From: Eutrophomonas brisbanensis
GTDB taxonomy: Bacteria > Pseudomonadota > Gammaproteobacteria > Burkholderiales > Eutrophovitaceae
Direction: 5' to 3'
Assembly (NCBI GenBank): GCA_038141705.1
Contig: JAYQIQ010000004.1
Coordinates: 744,001 to 808,000, forward strand
Length of the DNA stretch: 64,000 nt
Shown: in pieces, positions 54,765-64,000 of the stretch
Layout of the letters: each line of letters begins with the position of its first letter
How positions within the stretch are numbered: the first letter of the stretch is position 1
Translations under genes and position numbers: made by a program
Notes under the pieces: model-generated
The model's database searches: none
Told to the model about the DNA's origin: nothing
Seen by the model: the letters and a program-made list of their open reading frames with translations, nothing else

Positions 54765-56773
54765 GACTCATCCTCTAAAACCAATAACTGCGCCCCCTCT
54801 AATACTTGATCTTTGGGCGCAAAGAAAATTTCTTTAATCACACCAGCTTTCGGTGCGACGATCGTATGTTCCATTTTCATGGCCTCAACAATAACCAAAG
54901 GCTGTCCTTTTTCGACTTTATCGTCTACGCCCACCAAAATATCCAAGACATGCCCAGGTAGCGGTGCGACCAAACGATCGGACCCGGCTTCCTCAGCATC
55001 TGAGTCAAATTGCTGCCGAGCTGAAACGAACCACTTCACCTTCACAAAATACTGTGAAACCCGATTTTTTCTTGAAGACGAAGCCACTGGTCGTTTGAGA
55101 ACCGAATGTTACCCGAATTTCATCTCCAACCAGTGAAAGATCCGTCAAATCAATAGTCTCTTGATCTACCGAAACCGCTATTCGCCCAGGACCTTTTGAA
55201 ATCACTACGTCGAGCTTTTCTCCGTCACATTCAAGATTTAAAAGATGTCTTGGCGCTGCATTAAGCCGCCATCCACTAGCGCTAGTCCATGGCGAAAACA
55301 GATCCCGCCCCTCATCACCTAAATTGGATTCCCCAACACGCTTATCTTGTAATAGTTCATCTGCAACGATTAACGCCAGAGCACTAAGAGTTCGTCCTGG
55401 AGAGGTTGATACCAATTCATGTTTGTGTTTTTCAATCAATCCCGTTGTTAAGCGGTTTGGCTCTTTCTCCGCTTTAACAAAATCCTCTACCGCAATTAAT
55501 TTCTTAAGAAAACTAACATTGGTCTCAAACCCTGCTAACCGAAACCCCTTGAGAGCTACATCCATTTTTTTTAAAGCAGAAAGGCGATCTGCTCCCCAAC
55601 AGATTAATTTTGCAATCATTGGGTCATAAAATACTCCGACCTCATCTCCCACCTGAACCCCAGTATCGATTCTTACATCGACTTCACTTGATGATTCGCG
55701 TAAATACTCGATCACCCCAGATGACGGGAAAAAATCGTTGCTTGGACTCTCTGCATATACACGCGATTCAATTGCATGGCCTGAGATTTTTATGTCCTTC
55801 TGAGAAACCGGTAGCGGCTCGCCCGAGGCAACGCGTAACTGCCATTCAACAAGATCAAAGCCCGTAATCATCTCGGTAACAGGATGCTCAACCTGGAGTC
55901 TTGTGTTCATCTCCATAAAGTAGAAACGCTGCTTTTCATCAACAATAAACTCAACCGTACCCGCCCCCTCATAGCCAACAGCTTTCGCCACTTTGATCGC
56001 GGTCTCGCCCAGCTGTTGGCTGACCTCGCTGCTGATGCCAGGAGCAGGCGCCTCCTCGACAACTTTTTGATGTCGTCTCTGGAGCGAACAATCTCTTTCA
56101 AACAGATGAACACAATTACCCTGTTGATCAGCAAAAAGCTGCACTTCTATATGTCGTGGGGCCAGAATGTAGCGCTCTAAAAGCACATGGTCGTTTCCAA
56201 AACTATTTTTTGCCTCTCGGCACGCACTTTGTAGACTTGCCGAAAATTCTTTTTCTGACATGACAACGCGCATACCCTTACCGCCACCGCCAGCGCTCGC
56301 TTTTATCAAAACGGGGAATCCAATCTTCTTAGCTTCCTCAAAAGAAAATCTGGATCTTGATTGTCGCCGTGATATCCAGGTAACAACGGCACTCCCGCTT
56401 TTTCTACAATTCGTTTTGATTCACTCTTCAATCCCATCGCACGAATGGACTCAGCAGAGGGGCCGATAAACTTGATGCCCTCTTGACGACATGCCTCCGC
56501 AAACTCAGCGTTCTCAGACAAAAATCCATAGCCTGGATGAATTGCCTCGGCACCAGTTGATTTCGCGGCCTCGATAATCTTCTCAGCATTTAGATAGGAC
56601 TCTTTCGCTGATCCAGGGCCAATCAAAACGCCTTGATCGCAACTTCTTACGTGCAAGGCATTTACATCTGCATCGGAGTAAACCGCAACCGTTTGCACTC
56701 CGAGGAGGCGAGCCGTACGAGCGACTCGCACGGTGATCTCTCCGCGATTAGCTATCAGAATTTTTTTAAACAT
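54761..56773 (-). CDS. mccA: 3-methylcrotonyl-CoA carboxylase alpha subunit (biotin; two frameshifts)
   Basis: Biotin carboxylase and biotin carrier of the leucine pathway. It starts FKKILIANRGEITVRVARTARLLGV, then VYSDADVNALHVRSCDQ. After 56340-56343 (AAAA) a base is missing; the next frame continues FEEAKKIGFPVLIKASAGGGGKGMRVV, EAPAPGISSEV and MNTRLQVEHPVTEMITGFDLVEWQLRVA. At about 55006-55011 a base is extra; then the carrier domain DRLVAPLPGHVLDILV and VEAMKMEHTIVAPKAG with biotin-lysine appears. Joined length is about 671 residues, normal. Naming as MccA rests on hmgL next door and mccB in the window; PccA or GccA types are less likely. Confidence 0.88.
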
Positions 56774-56777
56774 CTAT

Positions 56778-57218
56778 CTACTGGGAAGACTGAGAAGTTG
56801 GAAGAGCGCTATTAATCTTACGATAAAGCTGCCAGCCGAGTACTGCGCAAATCCCAAAGAACACGATACCTGCAACAGAGCCAGTGATAAGTGCGTGTAC
56901 CACCACGCTATTCATTCCATCGAGTGACGTCGCGCACTCGGACCAATTTTCGAACAAATCTCGCGAATAGTTCGGTAAATCCGTTGCTGACATTGTTCTC
57001 ATCGCATTCGCATATTGGTCATACGTAGGAATAGCCCCAACCTTTCCCTGACCATGCGACCACACCCCAATACCAGCAAGCAGGTTCAAGAAAAAGCCGG
57101 CTAAGCCAAGGGCACTAAAAAAACAATTAGCTTCGTCTTTATGCGATCTAAATCGGTAAATGGCATTTTTGCCTCCAGCCCGAACGGGATTAAATTTGTA
57201 ATCACTGTATTTATTCAT
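56778..57218 (-). CDS. Small membrane protein of unknown function
   Basis: A 146-residue protein with an N-terminal cytoplasmic stretch (YSDYKFNPVRAGGKNAIYRFRSHKDEANC), a membrane segment (FFSALGLAGFFLNLLAGIGVWS), a loop with two cysteine/tryptophan features (NWSECATSLDGM) and a second membrane segment (LITGSVAGIVFFGICAVLGWQLY). No recognised family. It lies four bases upstream of mccA on the same strand, but its size and layout give no hint that it works with the carboxylase. Confidence 0.6.
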   Translation of the reverse strand: MNKYSDYKFNPVRAGGKNAIYRFRSHKDEANCFFSALGLAGFFLNLLAGIGVWSHGQGKVGAIPTYDQYANAMRTMSATDLPNYSRDLFENWSECATSLDGMNSVVVHALITGSVAGIVFFGICAVLGWQLYRKINSALPTSQSSQ

Positions 57219-57376
57219 ATTTTACTAATTGTGGCCTAAGGCGTTTCAAGGCGAAGAACTCGCCATGAAGTTTTGCATTGCACCAACATATCTGTTAGCA
57301 TTTTGCCCACGTTGGTGTGAGGTTATTAGCCTGATTATTAGTTGTTGAATTAATTAACGCTCAAAAGGAAGAATAG

Positions 57377-57984
57377 ATGGGAATTTTAAAAAAATGGTGG
57401 TTTTGGGTCATCGTTGTCGTGGTAATCGGTGCCATTAGTAACAGTGGAAACGAAAATAGTGGTGACAGCGCGAGCTCTAGTTCATCAAAATCTGAGAGCA
57501 AGCCAGATCCAGTCACCGAAAATAGACCTGCCGACGAAGCAGCGTTTATCGCTGCAGTACAAGGACAGACTGCGGCTAAAGGCGCGGAGAATGATATGCA
57601 GAAAGGCGCAGCAAAAGCTAATAGGGACAAGGCAGTATGTGCAGCGCTCAGTAGCGGTATGCGAGTTAGCAACTGGACTGGAACAATCGCAGATATTGAT
57701 TCAAACAGCGAAGGCAAAGGCGTACTAAGCATTAAGTTAGCCAACGATATTCACATCAGACTTGGAATAACGCACTCTCGGATATCGGTAGCGATACCCT
57801 TATGGAGCCAGGCAGCGACTTATTCAATAAAGTCGCAGGAATGAAAAAGAAAATGGCAGTGACATTTAGCGGCAGCTTTATTCAAGATGATGACAGCTGT
57901 ATTGACGAGCAAAGTCTGAGTCTCGATGGAAAGATAAAAGATCCTGAATTCACTTTCCGTTTTTCAGACGTAAACGCTTTGTAA
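57377..57984 (+). CDS. Membrane-anchored protein of unknown function (frameshifted)
   Basis: The N terminus MGILKKWWFWVIVVVVIGAIS is one membrane anchor, followed by a serine-rich linker and a soluble domain: NRDKAVCAALSSGMRVSNWTGTIADIDSNSEGKGVLSIKLAND. At about 57758 a base seems lost, after which LFNKVAGMKKKMAVTFSGSFIQDDDSCIDEQSLSLDGKIKDPEFTFRFSDV follows. Joined it has about 202 residues with two cysteines in the soluble part. It resembles small periplasmic proteins of unknown role; no enzyme motif is visible. A perfect terminator follows at 58011. Confidence 0.6.
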
Positions 57985-58010
57985 GATTGGGGTATAAGTA
58001 GTATCTTTAT

Positions 58011-58043
58011 AGAGGGCACAGAAAACCGTTTTCTGTGCCCTCT
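58011..58043. terminator. Strong bidirectional terminator
   Basis: AGAGGGCACAGAAAA pairs perfectly over 15 bases with TTTTCTGTGCCCTCT around a three-base loop CCG, followed by TTTA. It lies between the unknown protein gene and the slipin gene on the plus strand. Confidence 0.85.
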
Positions 58044-58092
58044 TTATATGAAGGCAGCCAATGCAGGCTCCAAATTAAAAAGGTAATAACGA

Positions 58093-58950
58093 ATGGAATT
58101 AATCAGTATTTTCCTTGTTTTACTAATAGCAATCTTTTTCGCGTTTGGACTCCAGAGGGTCACGCAGTCAGAGCAGCGTGTCGTGGAGAGGCTTGGTCGC
58201 TACAAAAAAACGCTGGGCCCAGGATTGCACGTAATCATTCCTTTCATCGAGCAAGTTCGAGCAAAAAAATTCGTTACAGAAAATCAGCTCCCTACCGATG
58301 AAATATCGACGATTACGCTGGATAACGTAAAAATTGAAATGTATTTGGAAATTCTTTGGCGAATCGTCGAAGCCGAAAAAACCGTATACCGAATTGGCGG
58401 AGCCAGAAGTGAGGATGCAGACAACACCCGAGTTGAGAGAGCGATTAATACTACTGTTGTTGGTGTCGTTCGAAGCGTCATTGGTCGTACAGAATTTGAT
58501 GCGGTTCAATCCAACCGAAGTCAGATCGTCGAGGCCGTTGAGAAAGAACTCAAACTCGTTGCCGAAGAATGGGGCGTTGTCATCTCTCGTGTGGAAATTA
58601 CTGAGATCAAAGTTGATGAAGACACAAGAAAAGCAATGCAGTTACAAATCAACGCTGAACGGGAGCGACGTGCACTTGTTCGTCAGGCTGAGGGACGAAA
58701 GGAAGCGGCTCAACTAGCTGCTGATGCAGAGCTATATACCGCTCAAAAACAAGCGGAGGCGAAGAAGACGCTAGCTGAAGCGGAGGCATATGCAGTATCA
58801 GTCGTAGCAAAGTCGATAGCTGATGGAGGTGCGCCAGCAGTTGAATTCGAAGTCAAGAAAATTCAGGCGCAGGCCGTAGAGAGCATTGGAACCAACAAAA
58901 GCTCAAAAATCGTCCTCCTGCCTAGTTATGTATTAGATTCATTCGGTTAA
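58093..58950 (+). CDS. SPFH/Band 7 family protein (slipin or QmcA type)
   Basis: A 285-residue protein with an N-terminal membrane anchor (ELISIFLVLLIAIFFAFGLQ) and a Band 7 domain: GLQRVTQSEQRVVERLGRYKKTLGPGLHVIIPFIEQV, DNVKIEMYLEILWRIVEAEKTVYR, followed by a long coiled-coil tail (RRALVRQAEGRKEAAQLAADAELY). SPFH proteins form membrane assemblies linked to protease quality control. The next gene encodes an NfeD-like protein, the usual partner of slipins. Confidence 0.9.
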   Translation: MELISIFLVLLIAIFFAFGLQRVTQSEQRVVERLGRYKKTLGPGLHVIIPFIEQVRAKKFVTENQLPTDEISTITLDNVKIEMYLEILWRIVEAEKTVYRIGGARSEDADNTRVERAINTTVVGVVRSVIGRTEFDAVQSNRSQIVEAVEKELKLVAEEWGVVISRVEITEIKVDEDTRKAMQLQINAERERRALVRQAEGRKEAAQLAADAELYTAQKQAEAKKTLAEAEAYAVSVVAKSIADGGAPAVEFEVKKIQAQAVESIGTNKSSKIVLLPSYVLDSFG

Positions 58951-58989
58951 CTTGCCTCAAAATTTTTGAATAAAAGTTAAGGAGTCGCA

Positions 58990-59249
58990 ATGGAGCTATA
59001 CCACTGGACCATTATCGCTTTGCTTGGCTGCTTAATTGCCGAACTTTTGACTGGAGAGTTTCTGTTTCTTGGGATAGCAATTTCGTTAGTGCCAATTGGT
59101 GTTATCCATGCAACAACTGATGAATTCTCTTTCTCAAGAGATTTTAATATTTTAGAGTCGGTACCGCGATTGCGACTTACGCATTGAGACGGGCATTCCG
59201 TCACAAAGGCGATGCTAAATCTACGAAAAAAGATATCAGTAAATATTAG
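58990..59249 (+). CDS. Short NfeD-like membrane protein (frameshifted)
   Basis: The product starts MELYHWTIIALLGCLIAELLTGEFLFLGIAISLVPIGVI, a pair of membrane helices typical of small NfeD1b proteins. After about 59163 the frame is lost, and one missing base would continue TAIATYALRRAFRHKG followed by a charged tail (AKSTKKDISKY). Joined length is about 86 residues. It is 39 bases behind the slipin gene, the normal pairing. Truncation is possible if the shift is real. Confidence 0.7.
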
Positions 59250-60110
59250 TCTTTTATTTTGCGGAGCTGCTTCACGAAAAAATGCTACGTTCGTGATCAA
59301 CCCTGGCAAAAGCCACTGAAACAAACGAGTCGTCAATAAAATATCTTGATTTTGTAGTAACGCTGCAGAAAAATCATCTCGGCTAAGCCGCCCAGGATTG
59401 GGAGTCACTGAGCTCACCAAATGATTGGCGGCCTCATGCAGCTCGAGGCAAATCCCCTCATGCTCATCCGAGCCTATCCATGGCCGAAGGCCATTCCAAG
59501 CGTCCGAAAAATAACTTGGCCATCGCGCTAGCGCGCGATAGTCGGTGTTAACAAATGGTAGATCCAAAGTTTGTCGGATATCTTGATAAAGCGACCGCAC
59601 TTCACTCGTTGCATGGTGCTCTTCGATCAATACAAGTTTTTCTGAGACGGCTTTAGTCTCTGATCTTTTCTGAAACTCTTGATTTTCGTTTAACTCAAAA
59701 CCTTCCATCAATCGGCGTGCAATTGTCGCGGTTAAAAAATACGGTAAATTCCCCCGATGAAAGATTTCAATGAGCCCCCGAATTTCGTCAAGCTCTCGCG
59801 CTCCAAACCCTTTCGCTTTTAAATCGTCAACCAAGTTTTCAGGCTGGAGGTTTTTAACCTGCTTCTCAACAATTGCCTGTAACTCATCACATGCCAGATC
59901 AAACTCTACTGTAGTGGTGAGCGGTTGAAGCCCCTTCCAGAGCACCTCAAAAAAATCCTCGTAGTGTGCAAAGGCCATAGTCACAACCCCCATCCATGGC
60001 ACCTGGTAGGCGGCTTTCATTTCTTCGTACCAAATCTGTTTTTTTCCAGAAACCAAATATTCCGCTTCTGGAAAAATTTTTGGAATTGGAGATGGTTTTA
60101 ATCGATCCAA
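59246..60110 (-). CDS. DehI-type 2-haloacid dehalogenase family protein (3' end shifted)
   Basis: About 288 residues with the internal repeat pattern of DehI: KAAYQVPWMGVVTMAFAHYEDFFEVLWKGLQP, and later VNTDYRALARWPSYFSDAWNGLRPW, which holds the region of the catalytic aspartate (DYRAL). DehI hydrolyses 2-haloacids such as 2-haloalkanoates with inversion. A single frame runs on to 58977 through the opposite nfeD gene; an extra T in a TTTTTT run near 59281 would instead give FFVKQLRKIKD and a stop at 59246, which removes that overlap. Substrate unproven. Confidence 0.75.
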
Positions 60111-60133
60111 ATTCGCCTCACGTTTTAAAAAAC

Positions 60134-61078
60134 TTACGGAACCAGAATGGTTGCTCCCGTCGTTTTTCCACTCTCTAGCATTTGATGCGCTTTCACTGCA
60201 TCTCGAAGTTTCAATTCATTCGTGATGTTTGGTTTAATGGTTTTGGTTCTTAAAGCGTCGAATACCCCATTGGCAGTTGCAACAAGATCCTCTCGTTTCT
60301 CTACGTAGTGCATGATCGCAGGTCGAGTAATGAACAACGAACCGCGTCGCCCAAGATCCTGAATGATAGCGATGGGATCGGGCGGCCGCGAGACATGCCC
60401 GTAAGCGGCACAAACGCCTAAATTCTTAAGAGAGTCGAGCGACTGCGTCATCGTGTCTTTCCCAATTGCCTCATACACAACCGATGCCCCCTCACCCTTT
60501 GTCACTGACTTCACGACATCAACAAAGTTTTCTTCAGTCCTAATCACTGGATAGTGACAACCCGCTTGTCTAGCCAGCTTTGCTTTCTCAGCGGAACTCA
60601 CGGTACCAACAATTGTTGCGCCTAAAGCGCTGGCCCATTGGCATAGGATCAGACCCATGCCTCCTGCCGCTGCGTGCACAACAATCGTATCTCCTGGTTT
60701 AACTTGATACGTACGATGGAGCAAATAATGCGCCGTCATGCCCTTCATCAGTATCGCCGCTACTTCTTTTTCAGAAAGCTCATCAGGCAGAAGAAGTAAT
60801 TTTTCAGAAGGATAATTTCGAACCTCTGCATAACTTCCAAGCGGAGGAATTCCGTAGGCAACTCTGTCGCCCTCTTTGAAATCCTTGACCTCATCCCCCG
60901 TGCGCACAACAACTCCAGCTCCTTCAAACCCAATGACGCAGGGTGGAGGCGGAACTGGCCATGGATGCGAGATGGCGGCACGATGGTACGTATCTGCGAA
61001 ATTCACTCCGATCGCAGTATGTCGTATTTGGACTTCATTAGGTTCTAGTTCTGGCACACTCCAGTCGGACCATTGCAT
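60134..61078 (-). CDS. qor: NADPH:quinone oxidoreductase (Qor-like)
   Basis: A 314-residue zinc-independent MDR-family enzyme: NFADTYHRAA, VIGFEGAGVVVRTGDEVKDFKEGDRVAYG, GMTAHYLLHRTYQVKPGDTIVVHAAAGGMGLILCQWASALGA and ANITNELKLRDAVKAHQ-type ending. The true N terminus probably lies 14 codons upstream, since TKAQVISAFGPPDV reads in frame before the ATG at 61078 and matches Qor beginnings, but the codon before it is TTT, not a start. It may act on quinones or enones; lies between the dehalogenase and liuC. Confidence 0.88.
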   Translation of the reverse strand: MQWSDWSVPELEPNEVQIRHTAIGVNFADTYHRAAISHPWPVPPPPCVIGFEGAGVVVRTGDEVKDFKEGDRVAYGIPPLGSYAEVRNYPSEKLLLLPDELSEKEVAAILMKGMTAHYLLHRTYQVKPGDTIVVHAAAGGMGLILCQWASALGATIVGTVSSAEKAKLARQAGCHYPVIRTEENFVDVVKSVTKGEGASVVYEAIGKDTMTQSLDSLKNLGVCAAYGHVSRPPDPIAIIQDLGRRGSLFITRPAIMHYVEKREDLVATANGVFDALRTKTIKPNITNELKLRDAVKAHQMLESGKTTGATILVP

Positions 61079-61138
61079 GACATCTGGTGGCCCAAAAGCG
61101 GATATGACTTGTGCTTTAGTAAATATACCTACGCCTTT

Positions 61139-61933
61139 TTACTTGGAATCAACCCAATTAGGTTTGCGTTTTTCTAAGAAAGATTGAATACCTTCCTTAC
61201 CTTCTTCTGATGCGCGTACTCGAGCAATCCGAGTTGCAGTTTCATTGATTAAATCGTCGCTAAACATCGAACGATCAATGAGATCAATGAGAGATTTGGT
61301 TTCGCGATGAGCATTGGTGCCGCCCCCGAGGATATTTTCAAGAATAGAATCTACTGTCGACTGAAGTTGAGTGTCTGATACTGCTTCATGCACCAACCCG
61401 ATACGCTTCGCCTCCATCGCATCAAATCGTTCTGCGCTCACCATGTATCGCGTCGCAGCTCTCCGACCAATCGCAGAAAAAACATATGGACCAATCGTTG
61501 CGGGGATCAAGCCGAGTTTGGTTTCCGATAAACAGAAGAGCGCACTATCCACACTGACTGCAATATCACAAGCAGAAACCAATCCCATACCACCTGCGAA
61601 CGCGTGTCCGTTCACACACGCAATCGTAGGTTTTTTCATCTCATAAAGTGTGCGCAACATCAAAGCCAGCCGACTTGCATCTGCGCAATTCTCTTCGAAT
61701 GAGTATCCAGACATCTTGCGCATCCAATTGAGATCCGCACCCGCACAAAAAGCAGAACCTCGACCCGAGAGCACCATCACTTTTGAACTAGAATCTTTAT
61801 CAATCGCAGAAAACGCTTCCGTGAGTTCCGCAATCATTTGCTCATTGAATGCATTGCGGACATCGGGACGGTTGAGCCACACCCTAGCAACTTGCTGCTC
61901 TTGCTCAACCTGAATAGTTTCAAAATCTGTCAT
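61139..61933 (-). CDS. Enoyl-CoA hydratase, likely methylglutaconyl-CoA hydratase
   Basis: A 264-residue crotonase: ARVWLNRPDVRNAFNEQMI, SGRGSAFCAGADLNWMRKM with the oxyanion hole, ACVNGHAFAGGMGLVSACDIAVS with the second oxyanion loop, and FCLSETKLGLIPATIGPYV. The ETKLGLIPATIGP segment and the position next to an acyl-CoA dehydrogenase and MccB point to LiuC, which hydrates 3-methylglutaconyl-CoA to HMG-CoA; the substrate is inferred from context. Confidence 0.87.
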   Translation of the reverse strand: MTDFETIQVEQEQQVARVWLNRPDVRNAFNEQMIAELTEAFSAIDKDSSSKVMVLSGRGSAFCAGADLNWMRKMSGYSFEENCADASRLALMLRTLYEMKKPTIACVNGHAFAGGMGLVSACDIAVSVDSALFCLSETKLGLIPATIGPYVFSAIGRRAATRYMVSAERFDAMEAKRIGLVHEAVSDTQLQSTVDSILENILGGGTNAHRETKSLIDLIDRSMFSDDLINETATRIARVRASEEGKEGIQSFLEKRKPNWVDSK

Positions 61934-61942
61934 AAATGTGAC

Positions 61943-63084
61943 TTAAAAGTAAAGGCGTTTCGCAACTTCTTCTAACATTACCTCCGTTGCACCACCACCC
62001 ACTGCGAGCACACGCGCATCTCTTACGAGCCGCTCGATTGGCGTTTCTCTCATGTATCCCATGCCGCCATGGAATTGTTGACAGGTATACATGACTTCAT
62101 TCACGAGCTCTCCGGTGAGCGCTTTGAGCATTGAAACTTCTTTGACACACTCCTTATTCTCATTGACAAGCCAGGCGCAGTGGTACAGGTAGGATCGCGC
62201 TGCTTCCGTTTTTGCGGCAAGCATGGAAAGACGTTGGCGAATAACTTGTTTATCGAAAAGATTGCCACCAAACGCTTTTCGCTCTTTGACCCATTGGGTT
62301 GTGAGTTTCAATGCGGTGAGCGCATGTCCTACTGCCATCGCGCCAAGCGCAATACGCTCAATTTGGAAGTTTTGCATAACCGCATAAAAACCACGATTCT
62401 CTTCTCCAAGAAGATTTTCCGCAGGCACTCGACAGTTATCGAAAATGAGTTCTGCAGTATCCGAACTATGCCAACCATGTTTGTTGAGTGAACGCCCCAC
62501 TGAAAATCCAGGAGTACCTTTTTCAACAATAAACATGGAGATCCCACGAGAACCCTTTGCCTCGGGATCTGTTTTCGCTGCAACAAAGTACAGATCTGCA
62601 TGTACGCCGTTCGTGATAAACATCTTGGTGCCGTTAATCACATAATCATTCCCATCGCGCTTGGCGTTTGTGCGAATGCCTGCAACATCGGAACCTGCGT
62701 CAGGCTCACTCACCCCAACCGCAGATATTTTTTCACCAGAAATAAGACTGGGAAGATATTTTCCTTCTGCTCTTTACTGCCCGCATGCACGAGATGCGGG
62801 GAGGCCATATCGGTATGTACGAGTACGGTTACGATAAAACCACCAAAAGTCGATCTCGACAAAGCCTCTTGGAATACTACAGAGGTCATGAAATCCGCTT
62901 CCGCACCACCATATTCAGATGAATAGGTCATTCCAAGCCATCCGAGTTGCCCTATCTTTCTTAGGACTTCACGAGGCGTAAACCCTTGTGCCTCCCATTT
63001 CTCGCCATGCGGCTCGACTTCTTTTTCTAAAAAACGCGCGACTTGTTCTCTTAGTGCTTCATGTTCAGGTGTGGTGTAAATCAT
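61943..63084 (-). CDS. Acyl-CoA dehydrogenase of the leucine/isovalerate cluster (frameshifted)
   Basis: MIYTTPEHEALREQVARFLEKEVEPHGEKWEAQ begins the enzyme, with GMTYSSEYGGAEADF. A base is lost at about 62753; the other frame continues FPSLISGEKISAVGVSEPDAGSDVAGIRTNAKR and ends RMSMLAAKTEAARSYLY-type helices and FHGGMGYMRETPIERLVRDARVLAVGGGATEVMLEE. Joined length is about 380 residues. GGGATEVM replaces the classical glutamate loop, and the sequence resembles citronellyl-CoA/long-chain branched enzymes as much as isovaleryl-CoA dehydrogenase. Its place between mccB and liuC makes isovaleryl-CoA the likely substrate. Confidence 0.8.
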
Positions 63085-63100
63085 CAACAAGCTTTCAAAA

Positions 63101-64000
63101 CTACATTCGGAAAACGCCGAACCGTGTCTCCGGAATTGGAGCATTTAATGATGCAGACAACGCTAGACTTAAAACCGTTCGCGTTTGTGCGGGGTCAATC
63201 ACCCCGTCATCCCAAAGGCGGGCCGACGCATAGTATGGATGACCTTGTTTTTCATATTGATCAAGAAGCGGTACTTTAAAATGAGCTTCCTCCTCTTTCG
63301 ACCAGGACTTTCCAGATTTTTCAAGTCCATCGCGTTTTACAGTTGCGAGCACGCTGGCCGCTTGCTCACCCCCCATAATCGAAATGCGCGCGTTCGGCCA
63401 CATCCATAAAAATCGTGGCGAATACGCTCGGCCGCACATGCCATAGTTACCCGCGCCAAACGAGCCTCCAATAATCACCGTGAACTTGGGAACCTGCGCA
63501 GTTGCAACCGCCGTGACCATTTTTGCACCATCTTTTGCAATCCCACTCGACTCGTATTTTTCTCCAACCATGAAGCCCGTGATGTTTTGCAAGAAAACGA
63601 GCGGTATTTTTCGCTGCGCACACAACTCGATAAAGTGAGCACCTTTGAGGGCTGACTCAGAAAATAAAATACCGTTATTCGCAACAATCCCAACTGGATA
63701 ACCTTCGATACGAGCGAATCCAGTTACTAACGTTGAGCCGTAGAGTGGTTTAAATTCGTCTAGCTCGCTCCCATCCACCATACGCGCAATAATTTCTCGT
63801 ACGTCGTAGGGTTTTCGAGAGTCTGATGGAACCACGCCATAAATTTCTTCACTCGCGTAAATTGGAGCGATTGGCTCACGCGTCTCAAGCGAAATCGTTT
63901 TCTTACTATTCAGATTACTGACGATCGTTCGAACGATTTCTAGTGCGTGCTGGTCATTTTGCGCGTAGTGATCGACAACACCCGAGCGTTTCGCGTGAAC
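63101..64000 (-). CDS. mccB: 3-methylcrotonyl-CoA carboxylase beta subunit (runs off the right edge)
   Basis: The carboxyltransferase subunit, C-terminal about 300 residues. The frame is open to the window edge with VHAKRSGVVDHYAQNDQHALEIVRTIV, EEIYGVVPSDSRKPYDVREIIARMVDGSELDEF, IPLVFLQNITGFMVGEKYESSGIAKDGAKMVTAVA, GGSFGAGNYGMCGRAYSPRFLWMWPNARISIMGGEQAA and the C-terminal RLWDDGVIDPAQTR. These match MccB; the related geranyl-CoA carboxylase AtuC looks similar. Its N terminus lies to the right of the window. The gene ends 16 bases before the acyl-CoA dehydrogenase start. Confidence 0.92.
   Translation of the reverse strand, partial: VHAKRSGVVDHYAQNDQHALEIVRTIVSNLNSKKTISLETREPIAPIYASEEIYGVVPSDSRKPYDVREIIARMVDGSELDEFKPLYGSTLVTGFARIEGYPVGIVANNGILFSESALKGAHFIELCAQRKIPLVFLQNITGFMVGEKYESSGIAKDGAKMVTAVATAQVPKFTVIIGGSFGAGNYGMCGRAYSPRFLWMWPNARISIMGGEQAASVLATVKRDGLEKSGKSWSKEEEAHFKVPLLDQYEKQGHPYYASARLWDDGVIDPAQTRTVLSLALSASLNAPIPETRFGVFRM

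Noticed and set aside
58977..59245. C-terminal extension of the dehalogenase frame through the nfeD gene
   Set aside because: It would be fully antisense to nfeD and contains no DehI-like sequence; a one-base shift gives a normal end at 59246.
1..64000. CRISPR arrays, phage modules, toxin-antitoxin or defence systems, insertion sequences
   Set aside because: No repeats with unique spacers, no transposase or integrase frames, and no known defence domains were seen on either strand.

Overview
The window looks like chromosomal DNA of a betaproteobacterium, probably in or near Burkholderiales, of moderate GC. The strongest taxonomic clue is the run glnK-amtB-gshB-EIIA(Man)-ptsH-ptsI (23.2-28.5 kb), with ubiK divergent from glnK. 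The ubiquinone, lrgAB and glnE genes and the aerobic aromatic, leucine and CO metabolism fit a free-living aerobic heterotroph. No tRNA, rRNA, CRISPR array, phage or insertion sequence was seen.

Layout. 0-6 kb: partial mgtE, an exported unknown, an amidase and two tandem exported M61-like metallopeptidases. 6-10 kb: metH behind a structured leader that looks like a riboswitch with a terminator. 10-18 kb: an acyl-CoA dehydrogenase, then a tightly packed minus-strand operon hmgA-fahA-MBL-SDR-flavoprotein-EthD, with maiA divergent and followed by two IclR regulators, an OYE reductase and a VIT metal transporter. 22.6-34 kb: an intact housekeeping block with the NtrC/sigma-54 controlled glnK-amtB, glutathione synthetase, the regulatory PTS, holA, proA, lpdA and nudC, then a DUF411 protein and a betaine-binding protein. 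35-44 kb: a form I aerobic CO dehydrogenase cluster, coxM-coxS-coxL-coxG-coxD-coxE-nucleotidyltransferase-membrane protein. 44-54 kb: small enzymes, a PQQ sugar dehydrogenase, glpK, lrgAB and glnE. 54-64 kb: leucine/isovalerate catabolism (mccB, acyl-CoA dehydrogenase, hydratase, then mccA and hmgL), with a quinone reductase, a DehI-type dehalogenase, and a slipin/NfeD pair between its two halves.

A major caveat: about twenty genes are broken by single-base frameshifts, usually in short homopolymers, and one by an in-frame stop. In each case restoring one base gives a protein of the normal family length. I read most of them as sequence errors, not true pseudogenes, and give the joined extents as single genes. 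The block from 22.6 to 34.1 kb has none.

The most interesting items are the extended homogentisate operon, which may encode an undescribed upper pathway into homogentisate, the metH leader with mutually exclusive helices, and the CO dehydrogenase with a variant active-site loop.
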